A stretch of 64,000 nucleotides of DNA from Taxillus chinensis (lineage: Eukaryota > Streptophyta > Magnoliopsida > Santalales > Loranthaceae): the NCBI GenBank assembly GCA_023512835.1, contig JAKCVP010000404.1, forward strand, positions 60,832-124,831, given 5' to 3'. How positions within the stretch are numbered: the stretch's first letter is position 1; every line of letters begins with the position of its first letter. Positions 23,074 to 33,095 of the stretch are shown here, one piece after another. The notes below the pieces were generated by a model, which saw nothing but the letters and a program-made list of their open reading frames with translations, ran no database searches and had not been told where the DNA came from. Made by a program: the position numbers and the translations under genes.

Positions 23074-23775
23074 ATGCAGCAGAATCTAAGTGTGGTCGGC
23101 AAGTCGGCGCTTCGACGAAGACGACCTAGCGTATTTCGAGCGCTGGCCTTGGCGGACAGCGACGTGAGCGGCTCTGGACGACGAGCCCGCTTCGGCGTTG
23201 AAGGTCGTAAGCCTTTATCCACCTTGAGAAATACGTGAATGCTATAACTCCCTTGAAAATGCTTGTAGCTTCCCTGCTCTCTGATCTCACGTCTTTGAAA
23301 GTCTGCGTACGTGGATGCGCGCGTGACTGCGAAGCCAAGCTAACAGCTGCTCAAGGACCCGACAGCAGCACTGAATCTCGTATCAGCCCACGAGTCTGAT
23401 GGCAAGCCGAGCCACAAGGATCGAGCCGCGAATGAGAGTGATGGGGATATCAAGAGAGCTCAATTGCTCCTCAGTTTGCACGAAGATGTAAAATTAGCAT
23501 ATGCGCCTGCGCTGGGAGGGCAGTCAATTCGCCCGGCTCGCCAACAACTTGAAGACGCAAGGAAAGATGTCCGTCGAGCGGTCGCTTCTCTAGGCCTTGA
23601 AACTTCCCAGACAACGCCGGCAAATGCGCCATCTGTGCTCTCTAAGCGTGGTGAAGATACATATCCAACACAATCCCAAGTGAGTGTCATTCATAAGGAC
23701 GCAGACGCCAGCCGCAATAGGGAGTCAGATGCGGAGGAAGCTGGAGACGATGAGGGCTTTGAGGCCTGGGCCTGA
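23074..23775 (+). CDS. small orphan protein, function unknown
   Basis: Proposed exons 23074-23206 and 23369-23775, 179 aa. The donor is GTAAGC at 23207. A GCTAAC branch site lies at 23339-23344. The acceptor is CAG at 23366-23368, with a possible alternative 3 nt earlier. The first exon is Arg/Ser-rich. The second encodes one likely helical core, 'LLLSLHEDVKLAYAP' followed by 'QLEDARKDVRRAVASLG', and an acidic Asp/Glu-rich tail ending 'FEAWA'. I do not recognise the family. The hydrophilic composition suggests a nuclear or cytosolic adaptor, which is only an inference. The ATG lies 76 bp from the divergent eL19 start, so the true start could differ. Confidence 0.5.
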
Positions 23776-24409
23776 AAGGGAAGGAAGGAAGCTGAATTGA
23801 ACTGACTTCTACACATGAAGCAAATATGGCCAGACGAGGTCGACGTGAACATCTTTCACTTGCAAATCCCGCTCAAGCGCGGACTGGATTCCCACCGCAT
23901 CGGCAGTGATACTTGGCCTTGCTATCGCTCATCAGAGGAAAATCACGAATCTTTCTTCCCCTAAAGCTCAGCACGTACTCTGCTGTGGACTTCGCGCGAC
24001 ACACCAGTCACTATTGGACTCTCACTCAGTCCTTGCCTGGTGCCATTGGAGAGGAATACTCTCCTTGGAGGTGAGGCAATACCTCGTTGGGCAGGTCAGA
24101 GTCCTCTGTTGAAATCGTTGTACACCTTTACTCGTATACAGTCACACGCCCTCGACAGACTACAGCCGCGCCTTCTAAATGCCGTCTATTGGAGTGCGCC
24201 AGGGATCAGTCCACTATTTCGCCGTGCGGTTGAAAGGCTGGCCCATTCGTCAGGACTTACGGACTAGCGACGGCGAGAATCTCGGTCAAGCTCTCGGAAA
24301 CCTGCTCTGGCTAGGACGCGGCAGCGGACAGTCCAAGGGGAGTCCACCACAAGTCGTAGCAAGCTCATATTCAGGAGCCTCGGCCGTAGAGTCGTCTACA
24401 TCCTACGCT
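23776..24409. other. intergenic region between convergent orphan genes
   Basis: No supported exon. The plus-strand frame that starts at 24179 and runs into the next gene is treated as antisense shadow. Confidence 0.4.
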
Positions 24410-26561
24410 CTAGCAGAAAGCAGCTGCGACGCTGGCCCCGTCCATGCAACTCTTTGCCATCAGATTCTGGTCATTCTGCACAGAAGTATTAGCTGCCGTG
24501 ATACGTCTGGAAGCCATGATCCACGCACTGCCATGCTGTGTAGCATCTTGATAGTCTTCCAAGTCTTTCTTGGCTTGATGTTCTTTCGCCTTGTCCTTGA
24601 TGCGCAAATCCTCCTTCAGGTCCTCCTCAGCGTGTCTCTTTTCACGCCGCTTATCATCATCGGCTGCCCGGATGTCGTCTTCCGCCTTCAATATAGTCTC
24701 AACAGCCTGCTCTACATCTTTCTTGGCTCTGCGGTGGAGGGCGCGCTCAAAGGCTTCGGCTTCGGCCTGATGCACGTCGTGTTTCAACTCATGCCCCTTG
24801 CTGATGACTGCATCCTCCAGGTGATGCGCAGCTTTACGGCCCGCTTGTTTGCCCTTCCGGCCCTCGTCAGCCAATTTACGGCCATCTTGCTCCACTCGAT
24901 GCTGCCAACGTGGATGCAGGTGGAACTTTGCCTGTCGTTGTGTTTTTGCATTGGTTCGCGCTGCGCGTTTCCCGCCTTTATCTACGTGGTGGTGAAAATG
25001 TACCCTTGCTCGGTAAGTTTCATTGCGCCCATCTCTAGCAGCCTTTCGGAGTTTTCTCAGAAGTTCTTCGCTTTGGTGCCTTCCCACAGCGAATGCCAGG
25101 ATTCGCTTGCGGAGAATCTTCTGCCGAAATCGGTCTCTTTTGCGTGGTCTCGACTGGTAGATAACTTCAGCATCTGCCTTCCTGGTGTCAAGTCCGGCCG
25201 CAATTTCCGCTTCGTAATGGTGTCGATGCTTTCCATCGCTCCGCATGATGAAATGCAGGTGAATCTCATGTAGCGAATGTCGGAGACGCCCTTTGGGTGG
25301 CGCGTGTTGCTCGATGACGATTGGTTGAGCTTCCCCAACACTTACCAGACTGATGTGAGAATCTGCGTTCAATGAGTTCGGATGTGATGGAAAGATCTAT
25401 GCACCATAAAACTTACCGCTTGCACTGCCACGTGAACGATCCGGACTGGTCAGAGTGAGAGTCGGCGTCTGTGATTCTGCACTATGTACGACTGCTGGCT
25501 GCTCCCGAATTTGTTTATTGGGCTCTTGAACATGAAGAGAGTCTCTCGAGGCGCGACGGTCTGGTTCGATTTCAGAGGCTATCTCGACAGGCACAGTCTT
25601 AAGATCTTGAGTGCCAGCAGAGACCTTCGTGGTCGGGCTTTGGAAGACAGCCTTGGGATCTGTATTTGGGTGGATCAGTGGCACAGTCTCTGTAGCGAAA
25701 GATCCAGGATGAGCGTTGACATCGCTCGAAAACTTTCCTGATTGTGTCTCTGAGCCTGGCTCCACAAGTTTCAGAGTCTCGACTAGGGCTTAATTAGCGA
25801 CCAGATTAGAACGTAGGTAGACAGGCCTACTGACCCTCTTTCGCAGGTGATTCCAAACTTGGTACAAAAGTATCGAACGACCTTTGAGGGGTCGAATGCG
25901 CTTTATCGGCGGCATGTGATGTCTCACCCTGTTTAGGGGAAGACTTGGGGTCACCTTCACGCTGAATGGGCACAGCTTCTGGTGCGGGTGATTTTGATGC
26001 AGCAACAACGGCAGGAGCCGACTCCTTCTGGAGCAAGAGGTGCTCAGCGGTCTGAAGGGCTTTTGTGATGACGGCCATGGACGAAGAGGCGCGAATTAGT
26101 CTTGATACTGAGGCTTTGATGGCTGGTGCCGTGCTACGAGGACTGCAAGAATATCGCCTCTCGTCTGGAGATCCAAGAACTGCTCCGGAAGGGACCTTGC
26201 GAGATGAACTTGACGGTATGGATTTGTCTCCAGCGATGAGCTGCCTGGTTTGCTGACCTGCTTCGCTCAGTGGACCAGTAAACAAGAATTCTGCAGATCT
26301 CAGTGATCTTTGAGATCTGGGAGTTCTAGGCTCAACCGGTAGAGTCGGTTCTGACGGCTTGGGAGTTGCTAACAATTCCTTCGGAGGAGCTGATGGGGTG
26401 GCGTGGCTAGGTAAAGCCGCAAATGCTGGCGGTGACTGATCAGGGGCAATGGTTGCAACCTCCGGTAAGCTTGGGGGCAATGAAGCTTGTCTAGCAGTTA
26501 TGACTTGGATGGTAGGAAGAGGCTCGGACACTGCATCATGATTTGTTTCCATGTCAGTCAT
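24410..26561 (-). CDS. orphan protein with disordered N-terminus and basic/His-rich coiled-coil C-terminus
   Basis: Complement of exons 24410-25362, 25417-25782 and 25835-26561; 681 aa. The two introns are 52 and 54 nt (donors GTCAGT and GTAAGT; acceptors TAG and CAG) and keep phase. The first two exons encode Pro/Ser/Thr/Ala-rich, probably disordered sequence. Exon 3 encodes about 317 residues unusually rich in Lys, Arg, His, Glu and Ala, with heptad-like stretches such as 'EEDLKEDLRIKDKAKEHQAK'. No signal peptide, membrane segment or known domain is visible. An upstream minus frame (26570-26785) may hold an earlier exon that I could not join in phase. A strong GTAAGT also occurs just inside exon 3, so an additional intron is possible. 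No function is proposed. Confidence 0.5.
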
Positions 26562-27258
26562 CGTCTGTCCTAACGCTGAAAAGAAAGACGACGTTGAAGA
26601 AATCGCCAAGGAGAGGGTTCAGCACACTGAACAAATCTTCGCATCCGGTCAGCTGCGGTTTGCTGAAGCGAATTCATAATCCTCCCTGATGCGCGCACAG
26701 TATGCTCGGCAGAAAGCACTGGCGAGAGTGGTGGGCGAGGTCGTTGCAGGGAAGCAACGCTAAGTGGCTGCCTATGAAGAGACATGTGAACTTACGTACG
26801 GTGTGAGAGTGGCTCAACAGGATCTGGATGGTCTGGAAAAGAGCTTATCAAAAGGTACTGATAACCACAAGGTCTAGTTTGCGCGAGCCGATGATAGAAA
26901 TGCCAGAATACAAGGATTAGGATGTTGCTTCGGTAGAGATGAGGTCAGATGGAAGAATGTGAGGAAAATGACAGAGTTCTGCTCAAATGAGGAAAAGGAA
27001 TAGCAGAGGAGATAAGAGTTGGTGCTTGAGAAAGACGAAATACACGAAGTTTGGGTTCGCCTAGACGGTATGGCTCAGGGTTGCACTTGCCATGCCAGCT
27101 CCTCCGCGCCTTCCGTCCTTCGCACCTCTCTAAGCCCAACCTCACGTCGTGCAGCCCATGTCACGTTAGCACGGATACCGAAGAAGTATGTGCGACTTCA
27201 AAGAAACAACCCGATGGTTGTGTAGTACTGCTATGAATTTTTGTGTACAGTACTAGCA
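26562..27258. promoter_or_regulatory. intergenic region upstream of the orphan coiled-coil gene
   Basis: Presumed promoter of the minus-strand orphan and 3' flank of the NTF2-like gene. A minus frame at 26570-26785 could be an unrecognised first exon; nothing else was seen. Confidence 0.4.
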
Positions 27259-27833
27259 TTACTTGGAACAAGCTGGCTTGAACACACCAGAACTCACCAG
27301 CCAAGCAGCGCTGTTGAATTCTGAGTATACCTTGCTGATAACTCGCGACACATCTTTCCCTGAATCTGGGCAAGGTCAGAGGACGAAACTATGACCATCA
27401 TTCAAAACTTACTGCCTGGGCACTGGATGGTCTCCAGCACAATAATGCCAGTCACCGCGTGAGGCTTCTGATCTCCAGCCCATCTGAAGATGATCGTGTC
27501 ACAGGTATGCCAAAGCTGCTCTCTGGCGAGCTTGAACGAAGGCGCACTCCCTTGAGCATTGATGAAGCTTGACCGATCAGAAAAGACCGGCTGCGGCCCC
27601 GTAGTGCATCCGCCGGAGATGAGGGCTGCGACACTGTCCGTGTAATCCTGGAAATCTATGGCCAGTGTCCTGTTGGCCAGGATGTTTGAAGCTGTTGTGT
27701 TGCTGTTATAAGACGAAATAAGATGTTGAAAGTTGTCAGCGAGGGTTACTGCCGCGGCCTGAGTGAGGCAAGCGGATCCAGTCGCTGCGACTGTAGCAGC
27801 CGCGAACAGTGACAAGACTGTAGTGCACCACAT
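27259..27833 (-). CDS. secreted NTF2-like domain protein
   Basis: Complement of exons 27259-27359 and 27413-27833, 173 aa. The intron is 53 nt with donor GTAAGT and acceptor CAG. A signal peptide 'MWCTTVLSLFAAATVAATGSA' is followed by 'CLTQ' near the predicted cleavage point. The body follows the fungal secreted NTF2-like family as I remember it: 'LANRTLAIDFQDYTDSVAAL' and 'QLWHTCDTIIFRW', then the exon-2 end 'VYSEFNSAAWL' and a final 'GVFKPAC' motif. Paired cysteines suggest disulfides. The cone-shaped NTF2 fold binds small ligands in other proteins, but the role of these secreted versions is not known. The gene sits at the edge of a variable region with other predicted secreted products. 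Confidence 0.78.
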
Positions 27834-27889
27834 GACGGAAGTCTATATGATTCTAGTAATGTTTCAAAAATGAGTCGTTGTTTACTTTA

Positions 27890-28850
27890 TATCTTCTTGA
27901 TGGCGGACTGGGGTTTGGAAGTAAGACATGCGGTCAAACCCTGGAAATGCCACGAGGGGCGGGAGCAAGACCCGCAATTTTTATAATACCATGCACGCTT
28001 AGCATGCGTCTCTTGGAAGGATCGTGACCAGACCCGATGAGGTCTCTCACCGAAGAAAAGACTCACGGCTCGCAAATGAGCCTTGCATGAAACTGCCCAA
28101 ATGTGGTTTCGCCCTGTGTGATTGTTATCACGCCCTGCTTACCCACTCGAGTGAGAGTTGTGAGGGTCGGCTCCTCAAGTCGAGTATTCATGCAAGGGCA
28201 AGACACGACACTGCCTTGGCTGTCAACAGCGCTTGGGGCGAAAATCGGAAATCGTCGTAGCTCCCATGAGCAGCCCCTCGGGGACGTGACGCATTGCAAT
28301 TCCGAGATCTTACTCTCCTAGGTCGCAGCGCATGACTTGAGGGCAATAATGAGAGATCGACATGAGGCTTATTCCGGCGTGCCCGGTTCGTCTGAAAACG
28401 TCGAAATTGAGCAAGCTGCTAAGTGTGGGTCCGGATAAATGGTGATGTTGGGCATTGATGCAAATGGGGAGGAGCCGTACAACTCCCGGCGTCGAAGCAG
28501 TACCGATGTTCAGTATTGTGTGAATGCCATTGCGAGTCTCGGCTCAAACAATTAACAGATGGTCTTTCCGCTTGGGTGGAAGTTGCCATACCAAATCAAC
28601 CTGTCTTGTTGGAAATTGGGGCCGCTCAAATCAGACACCAATCAAATCGTCACCTCAAAAGTTTGAGACTGCAATGATGCCCGCCTCGAAGAATGCCTCG
28701 TCACACGTGGATGTCTGCTGGGCGGCGCAGCTAGCGCATGCGAGAAGTGACAGCCCCATCATGCTGGCAGCTCTTGCTAGTCGAAAGTTGACGCTGTCCG
28801 CACTCCTCAGAAGGCAGTGTCGAAAGTATCCGGTCCATGAAGACGTATGA
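27890..28850 (-). pseudogene. possible decayed or unresolved gene for a small secreted cysteine-containing protein
   Basis: Three minus-strand stretches look coding. One near 28770-28660 begins 'MMGLSLLACASCAAQQTS', a convincing signal peptide with a following 'TCDEAFFEAG'. One near 28490-28390 reads 'MPNITIYPDPHLAACS'. One at 28299-28063 contains 'FPIFAPSAVDSQGSVVSC' and 'VGKQGVITITQGETTFGQF' and ends at a good donor (GTGAGT). I could not join them by consensus introns without meeting stops. The gene may therefore be broken, or my splice guesses are wrong. The coding look of the fragments is what I see; their unity is inference. Confidence 0.28.
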
Positions 28851-28976
28851 CAGCGTCTAGACAAGACAATGCAGCCTTTCATCTTCCTCCTTTGGGACGT
28901 TATAGGGACCTTGTTGCGAAGGCATGCACGCGCGTGGCGCCTCAGCCGCTCAAGAGAGAAGGGCACAGCTATCCGC

Positions 28977-28999
28977 GCTAGGTACCTAATGTACCTAGC
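28977..28999. repeat. perfect 9-bp inverted repeat with 5-nt loop
   Basis: GCTAGGTAC and GTACCTAGC flank CTAAT. It lies in non-coding sequence. Confidence 0.8.
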
Positions 29000-30134
29000 C
29001 CGGCAATGTCTAGGAAGAACGTCCCATATTCAGACTGCTTTATCCTCGAAGCCTTTCACAATCTGCCAGATCTTAAAATGTGCTGCAAGTCATCGAGGAC
29101 CCATTACACATCATCAATGTCTCGCCCATGGTGCACAAGAGCAGTCAAAGTCCTTGGCTCACACCGGCCTGCTGTCCCCAATGTTGCTTCGCCACCTTCC
29201 GAAGAGGAGTACTTCGTAGGTAAATTCCTTGCAAGATTTATTATGTCGATCTCAACTCATGGGAAGTGGGTCAGCTCGATCGCGTTTGCAGTACGGGCAT
29301 CGGTCCGTATGCTACGGTTTACAACTTCTGCAACAGTATGGTAATCAAGTGCTGGTCAGTTGTGGGCTCAGAAACTTTGCAATAAGCCCGATTTCTGATC
29401 CTGATAATCTGATTAATTAGGTCCGTTCCATGGTGAATTATGGAAGCGATGCGTGTGTGTAAGTACGGAGGCGCGGAGTGTCATCTCAAGGCTTGTCACA
29501 ACATGTGACTTTGACATCACGTGCCCATCATCACCGACGAACGAATTCCGACCCACAAATCCAGGGCAACCCTCTGATCTGACCATGAACGTGGTATTCA
29601 CAACCTCGCCAGATCCGCAAATCGAAAAAACATCGCCTCTAAAACTACAGTTGAGATAAGTCTTGCTATCAACATGACTTGGCTAAGCATTATCGGCCCC
29701 GTTCCACCACCGGGAGGATACCGCGGGACCAGAGTCGCGCAAGATTGTGATACGGATCCTCGGTCCTGGCCAAGCAGTATGCACTGTCCTGCCGCACGTC
29801 TGCCCCCATACTAGTATCCAAAACCCACGGACCTCGCTTCAGCCCGTCTCAGGCTGGGTTTGACTAGGATCAGCAAGCAGCAGCACCAAACATTAGTCTT
29901 GAGTTGACCAACTCGTTACAGACACCCTCTCTGATCTCCAGGGTCCTTCATCACCACTCTGCACGCTGTAAAATGGCACACCTTCCCGCAGCATGCGGAC
30001 AGTCCAAACGGATATAATATCGCGCACTGTCTTCGCGAGGAGAGGCAGCAACGTGCCTCTGACTACTACTGTACATCAAGTAGCTCACCGTTTATCGCAC
30101 TGAAGAGCCGTTTTCCCCCGCCCCCGGGTCCCGG

Positions 30135-30154
30135 CCCCCCCCCCCCCCCCCCCC
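30135..30154. repeat. C20 homopolymer
   Basis: Twenty consecutive C on the plus strand within a C/G-rich patch (30115-30170). The exact length may be affected by sequencing error. Confidence 0.85.
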
Positions 30155-30234
30155 TCCCGGCGGCGGCCTGCTGCTGAAAGTAGTCGAATTGCCGGGGCAT
30201 TCACACGAGTAAGCAACAATTCCTTTCCATTTAA

Positions 30235-30534
30235 TCATATCATCGAGGATCTGGACTGGATGAAGGGGAAAAGTCTGTAAGATATTGAGCCACCGCTCCC
30301 GGTCAGAGAACGTGTAATAGAAACAGCAGCGGCATACTGATCTGAGGGGAGTTGTCTCTTGTAGGCTCGATTGTACAGGGATCGCGCTCGAAGCACAACC
30401 GGGTCTTCCGCACTGGCCGTGAGTCTCCAATGGGAAAATGTGCGTTTAAGATACCCGGCCAGTCCAGCGGTGTCAAGGATGTGAGCTAGCACACTGCTTC
30501 TATACCCACCACGGTCCTGGTCGCTACCAATCAA
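30235..30534 (-). CDS. possible orphan open frame
   Basis: A 99-codon minus-strand frame with protein-like composition ('HILDTAGLAGYLKRTF' and 'VVLRARSLYNRAYKRQL'). It lies divergent from the WGE-repeat gene about 215 bp away. No family is recognised, it may have further exons, and it may be non-coding. Confidence 0.22.
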   Translation of the reverse strand: MIGSDQDRGGYRSSVLAHILDTAGLAGYLKRTFSHWRLTASAEDPVVLRARSLYNRAYKRQLPSDQYAAAVSITRSLTGSGGSISYRLFPFIQSRSSMI

Positions 30535-30749
30535 ATGGGTACCGTAGCTTTGCAGCTGGGGTCGGGGCTAGTCCTGTGTGTGCTTGTTGTTGATCGCGTC
30601 TAAATCTCCATTTCCGTTTACCATTCCATCTCCATCTCCATCTCCACCTCCATCCCATTTATATCAAGCGAAGGCCTCTAGCGCGCCGTTTCTTTGACCC
30701 TTTCTCGAACACCCGCTTCGGTCCCCATCTGGTGCGCTGCATCTTCAAG

Positions 30750-33095
30750 ATGGCAATAGCAGGGCTGAGGATCACCAAGTCCCTGACAACTCTAGTATTG
30801 ACGCTTTCCTGCCTGACAGGCGCACTCGACACCGACGATCCTGCCAGTCGCAATGAAATCCACAAACTCGAAGCCAGAGACCCAGCCGACAAACTTGCCC
30901 GGAGAGCTTTTGCTTTCAGTCCGTGGCATGTAAACCACATGGTACTCGCAGTTGGTCGAAATCTACTGGGACCAACAGCATTCGCCTTTTCCATGAGCTA
31001 CCACTACGTCGACGAAGGCGAGCGGTTGATTGGGTCGTCTCCTGATTATCCCGGCATCGGTCATTGGGGTTGGTACAGTGACCTCGACGTCACAAACGAG
31101 ACTACTGTGGCAGTCGCTGCTTTCCCTCAGGTAGAATTCACGTACCCCTTGCCAGCAGCAGACATCCATTGCGTTGCAGGCTGGGGTGAAACTTTCTACG
31201 CAAACAGGAGTGAGCTGCAAGGATCCAACGGTGTCACGAAATGTGACTACACCAGTAGCGACCGAATGCAAACGTTTGATCTGAACTTCGTCAGAGTTCA
31301 CGTATTCCCCGGTCATGCTCCGGTACTACACGGCAACATGCAGCCGGGAGCAACAAAGTACCAAGGCCCTCTGGGTAGCCCCTTCCATTCAACAACTATA
31401 AACGTCAAGTTACTAGTAACTCCTGGACCGACAACAATATCCTGGACCTTCTGGTACCGGTACTTTAACCAATCCCTGCACGGCAAGTCAGCCAACTTGC
31501 CTGAGACAGCAGGCTACAGATTCGAAGGCAACGGATGGTCTGTCAAAAGTAGTAATACGAGCAGTGTTACCGGATTTCCTAGATTGGCATTCAAGTATCC
31601 TGTCAAGAATACCTTTGTCTATTGCACAGTCGCATGGGGCGAAACATTCTTTGCGGACAAGGCTGTACTCAACGGTGATGTGTACAATGCTGGCTGCTGG
31701 TGGGCAACAAACGGAGACAAGTATTTATATGAGCTCGATCCATCGCACTATGTAGTGTCTGTTACAGCTGGTGGTCCGAAGCCCCCACCTGAAGATATTA
31801 CGTCGTCTACGGTGGCTTCGCCCGAGAGAACAGGTTCATACCAAAACGATCAAGTGAACCACAATTTTGAACGAAGCGAGACACTCTCACAACTATCCTC
31901 TCCAGGACCGGAGAGAGACGAGGCTCCGGTTAAAGACGTGGCGGACTGGGGCCTCAGTCCTGTCCCTGGGCCCGCCTATCCTCCAGTAGCATTTGGCATA
32001 AGGCCAAGGACAGAGGGCGACCCAGGCAAAAGCGTCGGACAACCATCGGGACCAAACGGACCCGGCCCTGGTAGTGTTCGAGGCAAACCTGGCAAACCTC
32101 CATCTGGATCTGGCCTGATCCCGCGAGCAGAAAGAGATCAAACTAGCGCCACCCTCGTAAAGAGAACAGATGATACTCCACCTCCGCCGGGCTGGACTGG
32201 CCCTCCCCAAAAGCCTCCTAAACCAGGGAATACTCACGTTGATACCGATATGACTCCTCGATCACAAGAGATTCCAGACTTGTATGAGCCAGACACTCCC
32301 ACAAATCCATATATGCCTCCCGAGAACGGCGATCCTCTTGGCGTTCCCTCACATCGTCCAAATCCGTATAAGCCTCCTGGTCCTCCATACTCTCCTATTC
32401 CAGACCATCTTCCGAACCTACATCAGCGTTCAGAGAGTACTGTGAAACGCCGCAGCTCAGCCGAACCCATCGTAGACAGCGAGCCAGACGGAACCAAATC
32501 CGGCCCACTACCGCATCCGGACTCTGGCCCTGCGCCAGCACCGGCACCAGCGACACAACCATTCACAGTAGGCCCCCTTCACAGCGCACAAATCAACACA
32601 ACCCTGCAGACAGAAGGAACGCCTCTGCTCGTCAGCTTCGACGTAAGCTATCAATTCAACAACACCGACGGCAAAGTCGTTGGGACAAAAGTCGGCGGAC
32701 CACCAGATCTCGCGCTTGAGTTCAAGGATCCGGAAATCCTCAAGCGCGAGAATGATACAGTCCACGCGAATGCGCGCGTACAGTGGCATACGCCTCTCGC
32801 CGCGCCCGAGGATCAACTCTTCGTCTACTGTGATATCGCTTGGGGCGAATACTTCAGCCCTATATCCTACAAACTTGACGGCGAAATACTGGATTACGGA
32901 TGTTATTTTGTAAAGGCCGGTGTCAAGATTGAGCTAGGGACGGGGTACACGGGACTGAACGTGCGATACGAGACACGCGATAGTAGACCAAGAAATGTAC
33001 TCGCGCGCGATGCAGATGAGTTCAATCTTGAAGGCAGTGAGGTGGGTGATGTACCTTTGCGCAAAGCAGACCCACTACTCATGATGCGAACATGA
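30750..33095 (+). CDS. secreted protein with three copies of an undescribed 'WGE' domain and Kex2-type sites
   Basis: Single exon, 781 aa. The start at 30750 (in frame with an ATG-less extension from 30732) gives a signal peptide 'MAIAGLRITKSLTTLVLTLS' ending near 'CLTGALD'. A short pro-region ends at a dibasic 'KLARR' (about residues 48-52). Two similar domains of about 130-150 residues follow, with the core C-x-(A/G)-WGE-x-(F/Y) at residues ~145 and ~296. A Pro/Gly-rich linker of about 300 residues comes next, and then a third domain with WGE at ~698. Each copy ends with a second cysteine 15-25 residues after WGE, suggesting one disulfide per domain. Copies 2 and 3 also share a 'P(F/L)HS..IN' start. 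The linker carries KR at ~471 and KRR at ~566, potential kexin sites releasing a proline-rich peptide. NxS/T glycosylation sites are present. No known family is recognised. Confidence 0.8.
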   Translation: MAIAGLRITKSLTTLVLTLSCLTGALDTDDPASRNEIHKLEARDPADKLARRAFAFSPWHVNHMVLAVGRNLLGPTAFAFSMSYHYVDEGERLIGSSPDYPGIGHWGWYSDLDVTNETTVAVAAFPQVEFTYPLPAADIHCVAGWGETFYANRSELQGSNGVTKCDYTSSDRMQTFDLNFVRVHVFPGHAPVLHGNMQPGATKYQGPLGSPFHSTTINVKLLVTPGPTTISWTFWYRYFNQSLHGKSANLPETAGYRFEGNGWSVKSSNTSSVTGFPRLAFKYPVKNTFVYCTVAWGETFFADKAVLNGDVYNAGCWWATNGDKYLYELDPSHYVVSVTAGGPKPPPEDITSSTVASPERTGSYQNDQVNHNFERSETLSQLSSPGPERDEAPVKDVADWGLSPVPGPAYPPVAFGIRPRTEGDPGKSVGQPSGPNGPGPGSVRGKPGKPPSGSGLIPRAERDQTSATLVKRTDDTPPPPGWTGPPQKPPKPGNTHVDTDMTPRSQEIPDLYEPDTPTNPYMPPENGDPLGVPSHRPNPYKPPGPPYSPIPDHLPNLHQRSESTVKRRSSAEPIVDSEPDGTKSGPLPHPDSGPAPAPAPATQPFTVGPLHSAQINTTLQTEGTPLLVSFDVSYQFNNTDGKVVGTKVGGPPDLALEFKDPEILKRENDTVHANARVQWHTPLAAPEDQLFVYCDIAWGEYFSPISYKLDGEILDYGCYFVKAGVKIELGTGYTGLNVRYETRDSRPRNVLARDADEFNLEGSEVGDVPLRKADPLLMMRT

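Larger units (their letters stand above)
27834..30749. other. 2.9-kb region without an intact supported gene
   Basis: It includes minus-strand fragments that look like a broken or hard-to-splice secreted protein gene (27890-28850, listed separately), a 9-bp palindrome at 28977-28999, a C20 homopolymer at 30135-30154 and a minus frame at 30235-30534. The last ~200 bp are the probable promoter of the WGE-repeat gene, with repeated CATCTCC units near 30620-30655. Confidence 0.5.

Noticed and set aside
24179..25273. Plus-strand open frame of 364 codons
   Set aside because: Antisense to an exon with consensus introns on both sides; the plus frame has no promoter-side context or recognisable domain.
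27834..30749. Transposable element in the gene-poor stretch
   Set aside because: No transposase, reverse transcriptase or long terminal repeats could be read; only short palindromes and homopolymers.
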